64,000 nt of DNA, taken from positions 1-64,000 of the forward strand of contig NZ_BPQG01000018.1 in NCBI RefSeq assembly GCF_022179125.1, written 5' to 3'. The notes below the pieces were generated by a model. It made no database searches, had not been told where the DNA came from, and worked only from the letters and a program-made list of their open reading frames with translations. This document shows, piece by piece, positions 34,585 through 46,243 of this stretch. The stretch comes from Methylobacterium cerastii. Its GTDB lineage: Bacteria; Pseudomonadota; Alphaproteobacteria; Rhizobiales; Beijerinckiaceae. The first letter of the stretch is position 1. The number at the start of each line of letters is the position of its first letter. Position numbers and translations under genes: made by a program.

Positions 34585-35019
34585 TCAGGTCCGCCAGGGG
34601 TGGGCCGGAAGCGCGGTCTTGCCGATCGCGCTGGCGCCGGCCTCGGCCACCGCGTGGTCGTCTTCGACGGTCGAGCCGCTGACGCCGATGGCGCCCGACA
34701 TTTCGCCGTCCGCGTCGACGATCGGGATGCCGCCGGGGAAGGTGATCAGCCCCTCGTTCGAGTGCTCGATGCCGTAGAGGGGCTTGCCCGGCTGCGACAG
34801 CGCGCCGATCTGGCCGGTCATCATGCCGAAGAACACCGAGGTCTTGGCCTTCTTCTGGGCGATGTCGATCGAGCCGACCCAGGCGCCGTCCATCCGGTAG
34901 AACGCCTTCAGGTTTCCGCCGGAATCAACGACCGCGATGCACATCTGGGTGCCGAGCTCGGTCGCCTTGGCCTTCGCGGCAGTGATCGCGGTTTCCGCCT
35001 GCTCGATGGTGACGTGCAT
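34585..35019 (-). CDS. GlcG/HbpS-family (DUF336) protein
   Basis: 144 residues. ATG 35019 has CAGGGAGTG upstream. Family motifs are [40 protein letters not shown] and the closing alpha-helix [11 protein letters not shown]. Members include heme-binding HbpS and GlcG of the glycolate operon; the biochemical role is uncertain. It is the last co-directional gene after mclA, beyond a hairpin, which suggests a link to C2 (glyoxylate/glycolate) metabolism. It does not look secreted. Confidence 0.88.
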   Translation of the reverse strand: MHVTIEQAETAITAAKAKATELGTQMCIAVVDSGGNLKAFYRMDGAWVGSIDIAQKKAKTSVFFGMMTGQIGALSQPGKPLYGIEHSNEGLITFPGGIPIVDADGEMSGAIGVSGSTVEDDHAVAEAGASAIGKTALPAHPWRT

Positions 35020-35129
35020 GGTGTTCACTCCCTGTTGGCGCCGCCAGGCCGGGGCGCGTCGTCCCCGCGGGGTCGGCGGGGATACCAATCGACAACGGCC
35101 GGGTTTGCGCCCGGTGCCGAAAACGAGGA

Positions 35130-35158
35130 CGGCCGCCCCGGATGGTCCGGAGCGGCCG
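35130..35158 (-). terminator. Hairpin after mclA
   Basis: 13-bp stem with one mismatch, cggccgctccgga/tccggggcggccg, loop CCA, followed on the minus strand by TCCTCGTTTTCG. It could terminate or attenuate the serine-cycle transcript before the GlcG-family gene. Confidence 0.5.
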
Positions 35159-35182
35159 CGGATTGATCGACGTCTGCGGTCC

Positions 35183-36157
35183 TTACTTGGCCGACATCGC
35201 GTTGGCCTTCTCGATCAGCGCCTCGGCCATGCGGATCGAGGCGATGTCGATCAGGCGGCCGTCCAGCGAGACGGCGCCGCGACCGGCCTTGGCGGCCTCT
35301 TCCATGGCCACGAGGATACGGCGGGCCTTGGTCACCTCGGCCTCGGACGGGGTGAACACCTCGTTGGCAAGGTCGATCTGCGAGGGGTGGATCGCCCACT
35401 TGCCCTCGTAGCCGGCCGACGCGCAGCGGCGGGCAGCGGAGGTGTAGCCGTCGGGATCGGAGAAGTCGCCGAACGGGCCGTCGATCGGGCGCAGGCCGTA
35501 GGCGCGGCAGGCGACCAGCATGCGCTGCTGGGCGAACAGCCACGGGTCCTGCCAATGGGTCTCGCGCTTGCCGCTCTCGTCCTTGTCCGTGAGCACGCTG
35601 TAATCGGGGTTCACGCCGCCGATGACTTGGGCGCGGGCGCGACAGGAGGCGGCGTAGTCGGCCACGCCGAAGGACATCGCCTCGAGGCGCTTGGAGGAGG
35701 TCGCGATCGCCTCGACGTTGGCCATGCCGAGCGCGGTCTCGATCAGCACCTCGAAGCCGAGCTTCTTCTCGCGCTTCTTGGCCTGCTCGATCTGCGTCAC
35801 CAGCACGTCGATCGCGTAGACGTCGGCCGGCACGCCGACCTTGGGAATCAGGATCATGTCGAGGCGCGGGCAGGCTTCGACGATGTCGACGACGTCGCGG
35901 TACATGTAGTGGGTGTCGAGACCGTTGATGCGGATCATCATGGTCTTCGTGCCCCAATCGATGTCGTTGAGGGCTGCGATGATGTTGGTGCGGGCCTTCT
36001 CCTTGTCGTCCGGCGCGACCGCATCCTCGAGGTCGAGGAAGATCACGTCGGCGTTCGAGGTGGCCGACTTCTCCATGAAGGTCGGGTTCGAGCCGGGCAC
36101 GGCGAGCTCGGAACGGTGGAGCCGCGGGGTGGCCTGCTGGACGAGGGTGAAGCTCAT
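35183..36157 (-). CDS. mclA: L-malyl-CoA/beta-methylmalyl-CoA lyase
   Basis: 324 residues. It cleaves malyl-CoA to acetyl-CoA and glyoxylate, and also acts in the ethylmalonyl-CoA route on methylmalyl-CoA. CitE-like TIM-barrel motifs are [17 protein letters not shown] (metal and substrate site), [18 protein letters not shown] and [15 protein letters not shown], then [13 protein letters not shown] and [18 protein letters not shown]. It is the last gene of the serine-cycle run, 114 bp after ppc, with a hairpin behind it. Confidence 0.97.
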   Translation of the reverse strand: MSFTLVQQATPRLHRSELAVPGSNPTFMEKSATSNADVIFLDLEDAVAPDDKEKARTNIIAALNDIDWGTKTMMIRINGLDTHYMYRDVVDIVEACPRLDMILIPKVGVPADVYAIDVLVTQIEQAKKREKKLGFEVLIETALGMANVEAIATSSKRLEAMSFGVADYAASCRARAQVIGGVNPDYSVLTDKDESGKRETHWQDPWLFAQQRMLVACRAYGLRPIDGPFGDFSDPDGYTSAARRCASAGYEGKWAIHPSQIDLANEVFTPSEAEVTKARRILVAMEEAAKAGRGAVSLDGRLIDIASIRMAEALIEKANAMSAK

Positions 36158-36271
36158 GGGTCTCTCCTGATGGGGTGGATGTCGTCGGAGCGCGGGCGCA
36201 GCTAAGGGGCCCGCGCGTCGTGTTTCAACATGGGCCGCGTCGCACCGCGCGACAGGCCCGGCGGAACGTTT

Positions 36272-39031
<2,760 letters not shown>

Positions 39032-39084
39032 CGGATCAAGCCACCTGGGGCGGATGTCGTTCTGGCGGGGGTGGCACCGCGCGG

Positions 39085-39181
39085 CCCCCTCTCCCGTGCG
39101 GGAAAGGGTTGGGGTGAGGGATGCAGGTCCATCCGGAGAGGGCATCCCCCTCATCCTGTCCCTCACCGGACGGGTGAGGGA
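39085..39181. repeat. Hairpin repeat (family B, copy 2)
   Basis: Contains ccccctctcccgtgcgggaa, then ggggtgaggg, and ends in the hairpin CCCTCACC-GGACG-GGTGAGGG (39161-39181). It lies in the mtkB-ppc gap. Confidence 0.8.
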
Positions 39182-39211
39182 ACTCGCGCTTTCAGGTTCG
39201 CGCGTCGAGCG

Positions 39212-40102
39212 TTACGCCGCCCGGCGCATCACCTCGGCCACGGTGTCGCCGAACGAGCCCGGGTCCGGCGCCACGGTGAGGCCGTAGGAGCGCATGATCT
39301 CGGCCTTCTCGGCGGCGCTGTCTCCGGTGGCGGAGATGATCGCGCCGGCATGCCCCATGCGGCGGCCCTTCGGCGCGGTGAGGCCGGCGACGAACCCGAT
39401 CACGGGCTTGGAGAAGTTCGCCTTGATCCAGGCCGCGGCCTCGGCCTCCTGCGGGCCGCCGATCTCGCCGATCATCAGCACGGCCTCGGTCTCGGGGTCC
39501 TGCTCGAACAGGGCGAGGTGGTCGAGGAAGGACGATCCGTTGATCGGGTCGCCGCCGATGCCGACCGAGGTCGAGATGCCGATGCCGTGCGCCTTCATCT
39601 GCGAGGCGGCCTCGTAGCCCAGCGTCCCCGAGCGCGAGATCACGCCGACGTTGCCCTTCAGGTAGATGTGGGGCGGCATGATGCCGAGCATCGACTTGCC
39701 GGGCGAGATGATGCCGGCGCAGTTCGGGCCGACCACCATGGTGCGGCGCTCCTTGGGGTAGCGCATCAGGTAGCGCTTCACCCGCATCATGTCCTGGGCC
39801 GGGATGCCGTCGGTGATCGAGCAGACCAGCTTCAGCCCGGCGTCGGCCGCCTCCATGATCGCGTCCGCGGCGAAGGGCGGGGCGACGAAGGTGATCGAGG
39901 TGGTGGCGCCGGTGGCCTCGACCGCGTCCTTCACGGTGTTGAACACCGGCAGGCCGAGATGGGTCTTGCCGCCCTTGCCGGGGGTGACGCCGCCGACGAC
40001 GTTGGCGCCGTACTCCTTCATCTCCTTGGCGTGGAAGGTGCCCTTGTCGCCGGTGATGCCCTGGACGATGATCGGGGTGGTCTCGTCGATGAGAATGCTC
40101 AT
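39212..40102 (-). CDS. mtkB: Malate thiokinase (malate-CoA ligase) alpha subunit
   Basis: 296 residues, homologous to succinyl-CoA synthetase alpha. Together with MtkA it forms malyl-CoA from malate, CoA and ATP. Landmarks are IIVQGITGDKGTFHAKEMKE, GVTPGKGGKTHLGLPVF, VGPNCAGIISPGK and the phosphohistidine loop KGRRMGHAGAIIS (the His is about residue 252). The serine-cycle context identifies malate rather than succinate as substrate. It follows mtkA by 29 bp. Confidence 0.96.
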   Translation of the reverse strand: MSILIDETTPIIVQGITGDKGTFHAKEMKEYGANVVGGVTPGKGGKTHLGLPVFNTVKDAVEATGATTSITFVAPPFAADAIMEAADAGLKLVCSITDGIPAQDMMRVKRYLMRYPKERRTMVVGPNCAGIISPGKSMLGIMPPHIYLKGNVGVISRSGTLGYEAASQMKAHGIGISTSVGIGGDPINGSSFLDHLALFEQDPETEAVLMIGEIGGPQEAEAAAWIKANFSKPVIGFVAGLTAPKGRRMGHAGAIISATGDSAAEKAEIMRSYGLTVAPDPGSFGDTVAEVMRRAA

Positions 40103-40131
40103 GGCGGGTTCCTTCGCTTATCTCACGGACG

Positions 40132-41304
40132 TCAGTGCTTGGTGCCGTCGCAGGCCTCGACGGCCTTGCGCGCGGCGTCCGACAGGGTCTCGGCGGTGAT
40201 CAGGTCGAGCCCGCTCTCGGCGAGGATGCGTTGCCCGGCCTCGACGTTGGTGCCGGCCAGCCGCACGATCAGGGGCACCTCGATCTTCACCTCGCGGGCC
40301 GCCTGGACCACGCCCTCCGCGACCCAGTCGCAGCGGTTGATGCCGGCGAAGATGTTGACGAGGATCGCCTTCACGTTCTTGTCCGAGAGGACGAGGCGGA
40401 AGGCGGTGGCGACGCGCTCAGGCGAGGCGCCGCCGCCGACGTCGAGGAAGTTCGCCGGCTCGCCGCCCGCGTGCTTGATCATATCCATCGTCGCCATGGC
40501 CAAGCCCGCGCCGTTGACGATGCAGCCGATCTCGCCCTCGAGCCCGATGTAGCTGAGGTTGTGCTCGGCGGCCTGGGCCTCGCGCGGGTCGCCCTGGGAC
40601 GGGTCGTGCATGTCGGCGATGTTGCGACGCCGGAACATCGCGTTGTCGTCGAACGACATCTTGGCGTCGAGCGCCAGCACGCGGTCGTCCTTGGTGACGA
40701 CGAGCGGGTTGATCTCCAGCATCGTGCCGTCGCAATCGCGGAACGCCCGGTAGGCGTTCATGATCGTCTTCACCGCGGCCGAGACCTGCTTGATGTTGAG
40801 CCCGAGCTGGAACGCGATCTCGCGCGCCTGGAACTGCTGCAGGCCGACGGCCGGCTCGACCACCACCTGGATCAGCGCCTCGGGCTCGTTCGCCGCGATC
40901 TCCTCGATATCCATGCCGCCGCGCTGCGAGGCGATGACGCGGACGCGCTCGGCCTTCCGGTCGAGGACGTAGCCGAGGTAGAGCTCGCGCTCGAACGGGT
41001 CGGCGGTCTCGACGTAGACCCGTTGCACCGGCTTACCCTCAGGGCCGGTCTGCAGGGTGACGAGGCGCTTGCCGAGAAGCTCGCGGGCTGCGTCGCGGAC
41101 CTCGTTGTAGGTCCGGCACAGCTTGATTCCACCGGCCTTGCCGCGGGCGCCGGCATGGATCTGCGCCTTCACCGCCCAGAACGAGCCGCCGAGCTCGGTC
41201 GCCGCGTAGACGGCCTGGTCGGCACTGAAGGCGACGGCACCCTTGGGAACCGCGACGCCGAAGCTCGCGAGCAGTTCCTTGGCCTGGTACTCGTGCACGT
41301 CCAT
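40132..41304 (-). CDS. mtkA: Malate thiokinase (malate-CoA ligase) beta subunit
   Basis: 390 residues, succinyl-CoA synthetase beta-like ATP-grasp. It starts [20 protein letters not shown]. Further landmarks are [40 protein letters not shown] and the C-terminal [40 protein letters not shown]. It is preceded by a 233-bp gap containing a candidate promoter and a regulator-like palindrome, so it heads a second serine-cycle transcript. Confidence 0.96.
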   Translation of the reverse strand: MDVHEYQAKELLASFGVAVPKGAVAFSADQAVYAATELGGSFWAVKAQIHAGARGKAGGIKLCRTYNEVRDAARELLGKRLVTLQTGPEGKPVQRVYVETADPFERELYLGYVLDRKAERVRVIASQRGGMDIEEIAANEPEALIQVVVEPAVGLQQFQAREIAFQLGLNIKQVSAAVKTIMNAYRAFRDCDGTMLEINPLVVTKDDRVLALDAKMSFDDNAMFRRRNIADMHDPSQGDPREAQAAEHNLSYIGLEGEIGCIVNGAGLAMATMDMIKHAGGEPANFLDVGGGASPERVATAFRLVLSDKNVKAILVNIFAGINRCDWVAEGVVQAAREVKIEVPLIVRLAGTNVEAGQRILAESGLDLITAETLSDAARKAVEACDGTKH

Positions 41305-41350
41305 CGGGCGCCTCCTTCCGTATTGTTCTTCGATACGGTTCTACGCCCTC

Positions 41351-41356
41351 ATTTTA
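41351..41356 (-). promoter_or_regulatory. Candidate -10 of the mtkA promoter
   Basis: Minus-strand TAAAAT at 41356-41351, about 47 bp before the mtkA ATG, with no good -35 (activator-dependent type). The ribosome-binding site GGAAGGAGG lies just before the ATG. Confidence 0.35.
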
Positions 41357-41439
41357 CTTTGGGGGAGGCCGATGCCGCATCAAATTTTTTTGCATTCTCG
41401 TTGAGTTCGCCTTGATCGGCGAAGGAATGCTTGGATTGT

Positions 41440-41458
41440 GCTTGCTGCGACGCAGCAT
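41440..41458. promoter_or_regulatory. Palindromic operator-like site upstream of mtkA
   Basis: GCTTGCTGCGACGCAGCAT contains the perfect dyad TGCTGCG-A-CGCAGCA (41443-41457). A 19-bp sequence at 46151-46169 upstream of sga matches it at 17 positions. Its centre is about 106 bp before the presumed start of mtkA transcription. It is likely an activator site; in Methylorubrum extorquens the LysR-type QscR controls these operons. Confidence 0.6.
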
Positions 41459-41537
41459 ATCGCGGCCGAGACGGGTCGCGAACCACGCGGCATCGGATCG
41501 ACGGCTTCCGTGAGAACGCCGCCGACCCGGACGCGCC

Positions 41538-42164
41538 TCAGTTCACCTTGGCCTTGACCACGTCGTAGACCTTCTCGTTGAGGTCGCCGGCGTCGCCGAG
41601 CAGCCCTTCGAGTTCCTTCAGGCGCGCGTCCGCGAAGTCGCGGTCGTCGAGGCCCTTCGCGTTGACGTAGACGTTGAGGGCGGCGCTGCGCAGGCCGGCA
41701 TGGGCCGTGAGCACGGCCACGCCCGCATCCGAGATGACGTTGAGGTTGCCCTTGTCGGCCACCACCTCGGCGAGGTCGATCACCGCGCGGCAGGCGCGGC
41801 AGCAGGCGAGCGGAACGTCGGTGGCGACCTTGAGCGCCGCCTGGATCTTCTCCGCCCGGGCGGCCTTCTCCTCGTCGGTCGCCTTCGGGAGCCCGTAGGC
41901 GCCCATCACCGCGTCGAAGGCGGCGACGTCCTCGGCGATCATGCCGGTGAGCTGCGCCCGCAGTGCCTCGGACTGCGCGAGCATGTCCTCGAGCTCGGCC
42001 TCGACCTCGACGTACTTCTTCTTGCCGATGGTGAGGTTGCACACCATCGAGACCAGGGCTGCGCCCATGGCGCCGGAGATGGCGGCGGCACCGCCGCCGC
42101 CGGGGGTCGGGGCGGCGCTGGCCAGCCCGTCGAGGAAGGTGGCGATCGTATCGTGCTCGGCCAT
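41538..42164 (-). CDS. fchA: Methenyl-H4F cyclohydrolase
   Basis: 208 residues. It interconverts formyl- and methenyl-tetrahydrofolate in the assimilatory branch. It belongs to the FTCD cyclodeaminase/FchA family: ASAAPTPGGGGAAAISGAMG at the N-terminus, NLTIGKKKYVEVEAELEDML, DVAAFDAVMGAYGLPK and VPLACCRACRAVIDLAE. ATG 42164 with GGGAG 8 nt upstream is preferred over GTG 42173. It lies 18 bp after mtdA. Confidence 0.97.
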   Translation of the reverse strand: MAEHDTIATFLDGLASAAPTPGGGGAAAISGAMGAALVSMVCNLTIGKKKYVEVEAELEDMLAQSEALRAQLTGMIAEDVAAFDAVMGAYGLPKATDEEKAARAEKIQAALKVATDVPLACCRACRAVIDLAEVVADKGNLNVISDAGVAVLTAHAGLRSAALNVYVNAKGLDDRDFADARLKELEGLLGDAGDLNEKVYDVVKAKVN

Positions 42165-42182
42165 GCGCCCCACTCCCTTTGT

Positions 42183-43043
42183 TCAGGCCATCTTCTTGGC
42201 GAGGGCGTAGATCTCCTCGGCGTCCAGCACCTGCTCGGTGCTGTCGAAGAGCTGCCCGACGCAGGCGCGGTGGAGCTTCAGCTTGAGGCCGCCGATCCCC
42301 AACGCGCCGAACGACTTCTTGCCGTGGCGATCCTTGCCCTTGTCCATGGCGTCGATGCCGCCGAAGCCGAGCGGCGGCTGGGCGTTGTAGTCGGCCACGA
42401 ACTCGATCGAGGCCTCGTCCTTCCAGGCCGATTCGGGCAGCAGCTCGATGCCGATGGCGCCGGCCGAGAACACGAGGTTCTTGCCCTTGACGATCTCGGC
42501 GCGCGAGGCCTCGTCGGGGGTGGCGGCCGCGGTCACGGCGACGCCGAAGCGCTTGTTGACGGCGTCGGCCGCGGCCTGTGCCCGGTCGAACTGCCGGGCG
42601 GCGATGACGACCTCGGCGCCTTCCTTGGCCAGCAGCGCGGCCGAGCGCATGCCGACGGGGCCGGTGCCGGCGAGCACGACGGCCTTCTTGCCTTCGAGCG
42701 AGCCTGCGGCCTTCGCCACCAATGCGACGCCGGCTGCGGCGGTGGTGTTCGAGCCGTTCGAATCGAGCATGGTCGAGACGCGGAACGGGCCGAAGAAGCG
42801 TTTCTTCACCGCGGCGAGGACGGCCTCGCCGGCCGCCATGTTGCCGCCGCCGACGAAGATCGCCGTCGACTTCTTCTCGGAGCCGCCGCGGGTGTAGATC
42901 GTGCCGTCGACCAGCGCCCCGACGTTCTCCGGGGTCACGCCTCCGTAGCCGGTGATGTGGTCGGCGCCGCCGTCGTACCCGACGACCGTGTCGAACACGG
43001 ACGGCATCGCATCGGTGTCGAACAGGAACAGAAGCTTCTTCAT
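42183..43043 (-). CDS. mtdA: NADP-dependent methylene-H4F/methylene-H4MPT dehydrogenase
   Basis: 286 residues. It is the methylotroph enzyme acting mainly on methylene-H4F. Typical parts are MKKLLFLFDTDAMPSVFDTV, GGVTPENVGALVDGTIYTRG, the nucleotide-binding KKAVVLAGTGPVGMRSAALL and GIGGLKLKLHRACVGQLFD. It is a paralogue of mtdB (25525-26418). It is co-directional with hprA (212-bp gap containing repeat family A copy 2) and fchA (18 bp). Confidence 0.97.
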   Translation of the reverse strand: MKKLLFLFDTDAMPSVFDTVVGYDGGADHITGYGGVTPENVGALVDGTIYTRGGSEKKSTAIFVGGGNMAAGEAVLAAVKKRFFGPFRVSTMLDSNGSNTTAAAGVALVAKAAGSLEGKKAVVLAGTGPVGMRSAALLAKEGAEVVIAARQFDRAQAAADAVNKRFGVAVTAAATPDEASRAEIVKGKNLVFSAGAIGIELLPESAWKDEASIEFVADYNAQPPLGFGGIDAMDKGKDRHGKKSFGALGIGGLKLKLHRACVGQLFDSTEQVLDAEEIYALAKKMA

Positions 43044-43120
43044 GGTGCGTCCTCTCGTCCGCGTCTCGGCGCGGCTGGCGTTTGGTGTTGAATTCGAGGT
43101 TCGGGCGCCCTCCCCCGCGA

Positions 43121-43235
43121 CGTCACTCCGGGGCGCCGAAGGCGAGTCCAGAATCCAGAGCCGCGGATGCGGACGGTTGGAACAATCCCTGCGTGTCTAG
43201 CTTCCGGGCTCCGCTTTGCGGCCCCGCGGTGAGAC
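43121..43235. repeat. Dispersed inverted-repeat element (family A, copy 2)
   Basis: Between hprA and mtdA: cgtcactccggggcgcc...ccagaatccagag and, inverted, cttccgggctccgctttgcggccccgcggtgag. It matches the arms of the copy at 23231-23344, but is more diverged in the middle. Confidence 0.75.
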
Positions 43236-43254
43236 TTCCGACGCGCTTCGGGGC

Positions 43255-44193
43255 CTAGACCACGTTCTGCGGCGTGCCGGCGACGTAGGCCTCGACGTTG
43301 TCGACGAGCTGGTCGGCCAGGATCTGCATCGCCTCCTTGCTCGCCCAGGCCACGTGCGGCGTGACGATGAGGTTCGGCAGGTCGAGGTCGCACAGGATGT
43401 TGCCGTCCTTGGGCGGCTCCTGCACCACCACGTCGAAGCCGGCGCCGCCGATCGTGCCGGCCTTGAGCGCTTCGGCGAGCGCCGCCTCGTCCACGAGGCC
43501 GCCGCGAGCGGTGTTGATGAGGATGGCGTGCTTCTTCATCTTCGCCAGCTGCTCGGCGCCGATCATGTTCCGGGTCTCGGGCGTGAGCGGCGCGTGCAGC
43601 GTGATCACGTCGGACTGGGTCAGGATCGTCTCGAAGTCGACGAGGCCCTCCTGCGGGAAGACGTCGTAGGCGATGACCTTCATGCCGAGCGCCTCGGCCC
43701 GCTGGCCGATTGACTTGCCGAGCGCGCCGTAGCCGACGATGCCGAGCGTCGAGCCGGCGATGTCGTGGATCGGGTAGTCGAAGTAGCAGAACTGGGTGGA
43801 CTTGTTCCAATCGCCCCGGCGCACCGAGTTGGCGTACGGCACGATCGCCCGCCGCAGGGCGAAGATCAGCGCGATGACGTGCTCGGGCACGGTGTTGAAG
43901 GCGTAGTTGCGGATGTTGACGACGGTGATGCCCTGAGCCTTGGCCTGGGCCTTGTCGACCACGTCGGTGCCGGTGGCGGCGACCGCGATGAGCTTGAGGT
44001 CGGGGAGCTGCTTCAACGTGTCGGCGCGCATCGGCACCTTGTTGATCAGCGCGATCTCGGCGCCGGCCAGCCGGGAGACGATCTCCTCCGGCGTCCAGGT
44101 CGAATCGTATTCCTTGTAGTCGTGCGGGAAGTTGAACGGCCGGACCGTGGCGTCGAGGGACTCGCGGTCGAGGAATACGATCTTCTTCGTCAT
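43255..44193 (-). CDS. hprA: NADH-dependent hydroxypyruvate reductase
   Basis: 312 residues, D-2-hydroxyacid dehydrogenase family. It reduces hydroxypyruvate to glycerate in the serine cycle. Landmarks are TLGIVGYGALGKSIGQRAEA (NAD site), LHAPLTPETRNMIGAEQL, NTARGGLVDEAALAEALKAG (catalytic Arg is upstream, Glu follows) and LIVTPHVAWASKEAM (the His of the relay). It is 142 bp downstream of sga, with a hairpin in the gap. Confidence 0.97.
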   Translation of the reverse strand: MTKKIVFLDRESLDATVRPFNFPHDYKEYDSTWTPEEIVSRLAGAEIALINKVPMRADTLKQLPDLKLIAVAATGTDVVDKAQAKAQGITVVNIRNYAFNTVPEHVIALIFALRRAIVPYANSVRRGDWNKSTQFCYFDYPIHDIAGSTLGIVGYGALGKSIGQRAEALGMKVIAYDVFPQEGLVDFETILTQSDVITLHAPLTPETRNMIGAEQLAKMKKHAILINTARGGLVDEAALAEALKAGTIGGAGFDVVVQEPPKDGNILCDLDLPNLIVTPHVAWASKEAMQILADQLVDNVEAYVAGTPQNVV

Positions 44194-44295
44194 GGAACGC
44201 CTTTCATGCGACGGCCGGATCGAGTCTCAAGCCCGCGACGCGTCGGCCGCGGCGATCCCGATCCAGTTCGAGATGATCCCCTCTCGTCCGGGTGT

Positions 44296-44321
44296 GCGCG
44301 GGGGCGTCGCCGCCCCCGCGC
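44296..44321. other. Stable hairpin between sga and hprA
   Basis: Perfect 11-bp stem GCGCGGGGGCG-TCGC-CGCCCCCGCGC, just 15 bp after the sga stop. No T run follows on the minus strand, so it is more likely to protect or attenuate the mRNA than to terminate it. Confidence 0.6.
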
Positions 44322-44335
44322 GATGGCCTTCGTCG

Positions 44336-45547
44336 TCAGCCGCGGGAGAGCGGGTTTTCGCGCAGGTAGCTCGACGCCGCCGCGACGCCCGAGCCCGGCG
44401 TGACGTGCACGCCGCAATCGATCATCGCCATCTCGGCGCCGGCGATCGCGCCCAGCAGCGACAGCTCGTTCAGGTCGCCGAGGTGGCCGATGCGGAACAC
44501 CTTGCCCGCGACCTGGCTGAGGCCTGCGCCCAGCGAGAGGTTGTAGCGGTCGTAGGCGTGCTTGATGATCTTGGCCGCGTCGACGCCCTCGGGCGCCAGG
44601 ATCGCCGTCACCGTGTCGGAGTTCCACTTGGGCTCCTTGGCGCAGGTCTTCAGGCCCCACGCCGCCACGGCCTGACGGGTCGCCTCGGCGAGCACGTGGT
44701 GGCGGTGGTAGACGTTGTCGATGCCCTCTTCGCGGATGCACGTCAGAGCTTCGCGCAGGCCGTAGAGCAGCGGCAGCGGCGGGGTGTAGGGGAAGTAGCC
44801 GGTGGGGTTCTGCTTCAGCTGGTCCGACCAGGCGAAGTAGACGTGGCCGAGACGGTCGTTGCCGCCCGCGCCGCCGCCCTCGGAGATCTTGATCGCCTTG
44901 GCGCTGGCGCAGAGCACGCCGAGGCCGGCCGGCAGCATGAAGCCCTTCTGCGAGCCGGCGATGGCGCAGTCGACCTTCCATTCGTCCATCTTGAACGGCA
45001 GCGAGCCGATCGACGAGATGCCGTCGACGAACAGCAGCGCCGGGTGGCCGGCGGCGTCGATCGCCTTGCGGACGGCGCCGATGTCGCTGGTGACGCCGGT
45101 CGCCGTCTCGTTGTGGACGACCATCACGGCCTTGATCTTGTGGTCGGTGTCGGCGCGCAGGGCCTCACCGATCTTCTCCGGGTCCGCGCCGGTGCCCCAG
45201 GCCTCGTCCTGCACGATCACGTCGAGCCCGAGGCGCTGGGCCATGTCGACCCAGAGGTGGCTGAACTGGCCGTAGCGGGCCGTCAGGACCTTGTCGCCGC
45301 GGCAGAGGGTGTTGGCGAGCGCCGATTCCCAGATGCCGGTGCCGGAGGACGGATAGAAGATGATCGTGCCGGCCTCGGAGCCGAACACGATCTTGGCGTC
45401 CTGGAACAGGGGCTTCACCAGCGCCGGGAAGTCCGGCGAGCGGTGGTCCTCCGAGGGGACGTGCATCGCGCGCAGCACGCGGTCCGGGATGTTGGTCGGG
45501 CCGGGAATGAAAAGGTGGTTGCGTCCGGGGCGCCGCGTTGCAGCCAT
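44336..45547 (-). CDS. sga: Serine-glyoxylate aminotransferase
   Basis: 403 residues, PLP-dependent class V fold. It converts serine and glyoxylate to hydroxypyruvate and glycine. It starts MAATRRPGRNHLFIPGPTNI. Other landmarks are FYPSSGTGIWESALANTL, NETATGVTSDIGAVRKAIDA, LLFVDGISSIGSLPFKMDEW and the PLP lysine Lys201 in AIAGSQKGFMLPAGLGVL. It is the first gene of the serine-cycle run, with a leader of roughly 490 nt upstream. Confidence 0.98.
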   Translation of the reverse strand: MAATRRPGRNHLFIPGPTNIPDRVLRAMHVPSEDHRSPDFPALVKPLFQDAKIVFGSEAGTIIFYPSSGTGIWESALANTLCRGDKVLTARYGQFSHLWVDMAQRLGLDVIVQDEAWGTGADPEKIGEALRADTDHKIKAVMVVHNETATGVTSDIGAVRKAIDAAGHPALLFVDGISSIGSLPFKMDEWKVDCAIAGSQKGFMLPAGLGVLCASAKAIKISEGGGAGGNDRLGHVYFAWSDQLKQNPTGYFPYTPPLPLLYGLREALTCIREEGIDNVYHRHHVLAEATRQAVAAWGLKTCAKEPKWNSDTVTAILAPEGVDAAKIIKHAYDRYNLSLGAGLSQVAGKVFRIGHLGDLNELSLLGAIAGAEMAMIDCGVHVTPGSGVAAASSYLRENPLSRG

Positions 45548-46048
45548 GGGTGTGTCCTCCGATTACCAAGATACGTTGGCCGGCAAGCCGGCGTCAGGAA
45601 CGATGCGCCGGCAGGCGGCGCATGGGCGTGTGGTGATCCGTGGGCGTTCTGGCGAGCGGTGTGCCGAACCGGCGCGGCCGGAAGCGCGCGGGATGGCTGT
45701 CCCGCGCGGAACTTCCGCGTCGTCGGTCGGTCGCATCGCCGGGCGATGCGGAGCGGCGGAACGGTCTTGCACCGCTCGCGGTCGCGGCATGGATCCATGC
45801 CGGTCGCCTCCGATAGCCTTCGTCTTCCTTGCGTCGGCCGTGCCCGGCGCGCAAGCCGCTCGACGCGGATCCTGCACGCCGGAATTCCGACGACCTTCGG
45901 CACTGTCCTCCCCGTCGTCCCGCCCCGGGCCACGATTCAAGTCGACCCATCCGGCCGCCCCGCCACGAAGGCAAGGCCGGCCGCCCGGGTCGGCGATCCC
46001 TTGGCCGTCTCCGGCGCCCGCCTTTCGGCAGGTGATCGCTTTGCGTCC

Positions 46049-46076
46049 ATTATGGACACCGAAGCCTCACAAGCAA
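46049..46076 (-). promoter_or_regulatory. Candidate sga promoter
   Basis: Minus-strand TTGCTT (46076-46071), 16-bp spacer, CATAAT (46054-46049). Transcription would start near 46042, leaving a leader of about 495 nt before sga. The palindrome centre lies about 119 bp upstream. Confidence 0.5.
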
Positions 46077-46150
46077 AACTGGAAAAACTTCCCGGATGGC
46101 GAAAAAAAATTGTCGTGCACTGCAACAATCGCGCGAAGGACCTTCGTGTT

Positions 46151-46169
46151 GCTTGCTGCATCGCAGCAT
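46151..46169. promoter_or_regulatory. Palindromic operator-like site upstream of sga
   Basis: GCTTGCTGCATCGCAGCAT contains the dyad TGCTGC-ATC-GCAGCA (46154-46168). It differs from the mtkA site at only two central positions. It is about 75 bp before the divergent metallophosphatase gene, so it could influence that gene as well. Confidence 0.6.
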
Positions 46170-46243
46170 CGAACGGACGCCACCGTCATCAAACTGAGAC
46201 GCGTTTCCGGTTTGGCTCGGCCGAAGACCGCCGGGAGATGCTC

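Larger units (their letters stand above)
45548..46243. promoter_or_regulatory. sga upstream region with long leader
   Basis: About 690 bp without a convincing gene, between sga (leftward) and the metallophosphatase (rightward). It contains the sga promoter candidate (46049-46076), A/T tracts near 46075-46112, and the palindrome at 46151-46169. From 45548 to about 46042 the sequence would be untranslated sga leader. The small frames seen there have no protein-like character. Confidence 0.55.

Noticed and set aside
46151-46169. Reading the palindrome as a terminator
   Set aside because: The stem is only 6-7 bp with a 1-3 nt centre, which is unfavourable as an RNA hairpin. Its near-identical copy upstream of mtkA indicates a protein-binding site instead.
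44132-46237. Upstream extension of the metallophosphatase frame to 44132
   Set aside because: It would run antisense through sga and hprA DNA and through the sga promoter region. The conserved fold starts at about 46270.
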